Below the pieces are notes generated by a model that was not told the DNA's origin, made no database searches, and worked only from the letters and a program-made list of their open reading frames with translations. A program made the translations under genes and the position numbers. Shown one piece after another: positions 8,277 to 10,553 of a stretch of 10,553 nucleotides of DNA (within the stretch, counting starts at the first letter, position 1; each line of letters begins with the position of its first letter). Where the stretch lies: assembly GCA_031284385.1 (NCBI GenBank), contig JAISZZ010000158.1:1-10553 (forward strand). The letters are read 5' to 3'. This DNA comes from Treponema sp. (lineage in GTDB: Bacteria; Spirochaetota; Spirochaetia; Treponematales; Breznakiellaceae).

Positions 8277-8351
8277 AGCGCTGATTGCGTCAATGAAATT
8301 GACGCGTCAACGTAGCTGACGCGTCAACGTAGTGTTGACGCAATCAGCGCT
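8277..8351. repeat. 75-nt three-armed cloverleaf just after the rpoB stop
   Basis: An outer 10-bp stem (AGCGCTGATT 8277-8286 with AATCAGCGCT 8342-8351) encloses three hairpins that abut without gaps: 8287-8305 (GCGTCAAT/ATTGACGC, loop GAA), 8306-8320 (GTCA/TGAC, loop of seven; can borrow two bases from each neighbour) and 8321-8341 (GCGTCAAC/GTTGACGC, loop GTAGT). The arms share the stem word GCGTCA/TGACGC but have different loops. The outer stem can also extend to 17 bp (8277-8293 with 8335-8351) at the expense of arms one and three. It starts three bases after the rpoB stop in the direction of transcription. It is not a tRNA: no T-loop or anticodon arrangement is seen. Confidence 0.75.
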
Positions 8352-8354
8352 TCC

Positions 8355-10553
<2,199 letters not shown>

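Larger units (their letters stand above)
8013..8354. repeat. Hairpin-dense rpoB-rpoC spacer (palindromic mosaic)
   Basis: The 342-bp gap between rpoB and rpoC holds no gene but at least eight inverted repeats, described in separate entries. The octamer AATCAGCG or its complement CGCTGATT occurs four times: 8051-8058 (AATCAGCG), 8150-8157 and 8279-8286 (CGCTGATT), and 8342-8349 (AATCAGCG). These copies delimit three blocks, each holding hairpins. A 14-base direct repeat CCTNATGTATTTGC occurs at 8062-8075 and 8214-8227. Stem words recur among different hairpins (GTCAAC, GTCAAT, TTTCATTG), so the block looks built from related small units. This could be nested mobile palindromic elements (REP/MITE-like), RNA processing sites, or both. 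Confidence 0.8.

Noticed and set aside
8222..8351. CRISPR-like array of repeats in the rpoB-rpoC spacer
   Set aside because: Repeated words are short, palindromic and unevenly spaced, with no constant repeat and unique spacers and no cas genes.

Overview
The window reads as a chromosomal piece of a spirochaete, most likely a Treponema-like lineage. The evidence is the overall character of RpoB and RpoC and, more specifically, an asparagine at the RpoB position equivalent to E. coli Ser531, a residue associated with natural rifampicin resistance in spirochaetes. The species cannot be named from this sequence alone.

Layout. (1) Positions 1-1579, minus strand: a decayed type IIG/ISP-like restriction-modification gene. 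It has an N-terminal PD-ExK nuclease domain and a DNA-methylase domain, broken by at least four frameshifts and apparently missing the catalytic NPPY segment; its 3' end lies outside the window. (2) Positions 1580-2027: a gene-poor stretch with one doubtful 41-codon frame. (3) Positions 2028-2660, plus strand: an intact Sfp-type 4'-phosphopantetheinyl transferase. (4) Positions 2862-2934, minus strand: tRNA-Asn(GUU), with a promoter and a clear intrinsic terminator. (5) Positions 3121-3606, minus strand: an AT-rich gene for a small flavin-binding protein of the PNPOx-like/Nim type. (6) Positions 3729-8012, minus strand: complete rpoC. (7) Positions 8013-8354: an unusual rpoB-rpoC spacer packed with hairpins. 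(8) Position 8355 to the right edge, minus strand: the C-terminal part of rpoB.

rpoB and rpoC encode the two large subunits that form the RNA polymerase active centre, and they would be transcribed together from right to left. A hairpin after rpoC probably ends the operon just before the flavoprotein gene. The ribosomal-protein genes rpsL and rpsG, often found after rpoC in bacteria, are not present here. The left third looks like an accessory patch: dead R-M gene, a PPTase facing the other way, a tRNA and a compositionally foreign flavoprotein.

The most unusual structure is the rpoB-rpoC spacer. It carries at least eight inverted repeats, including a 75-nt three-armed cloverleaf whose stems abut exactly and which starts three bases after the rpoB stop codon. 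A recurring border word (AATCAGCG/CGCTGATT) delimits its blocks.
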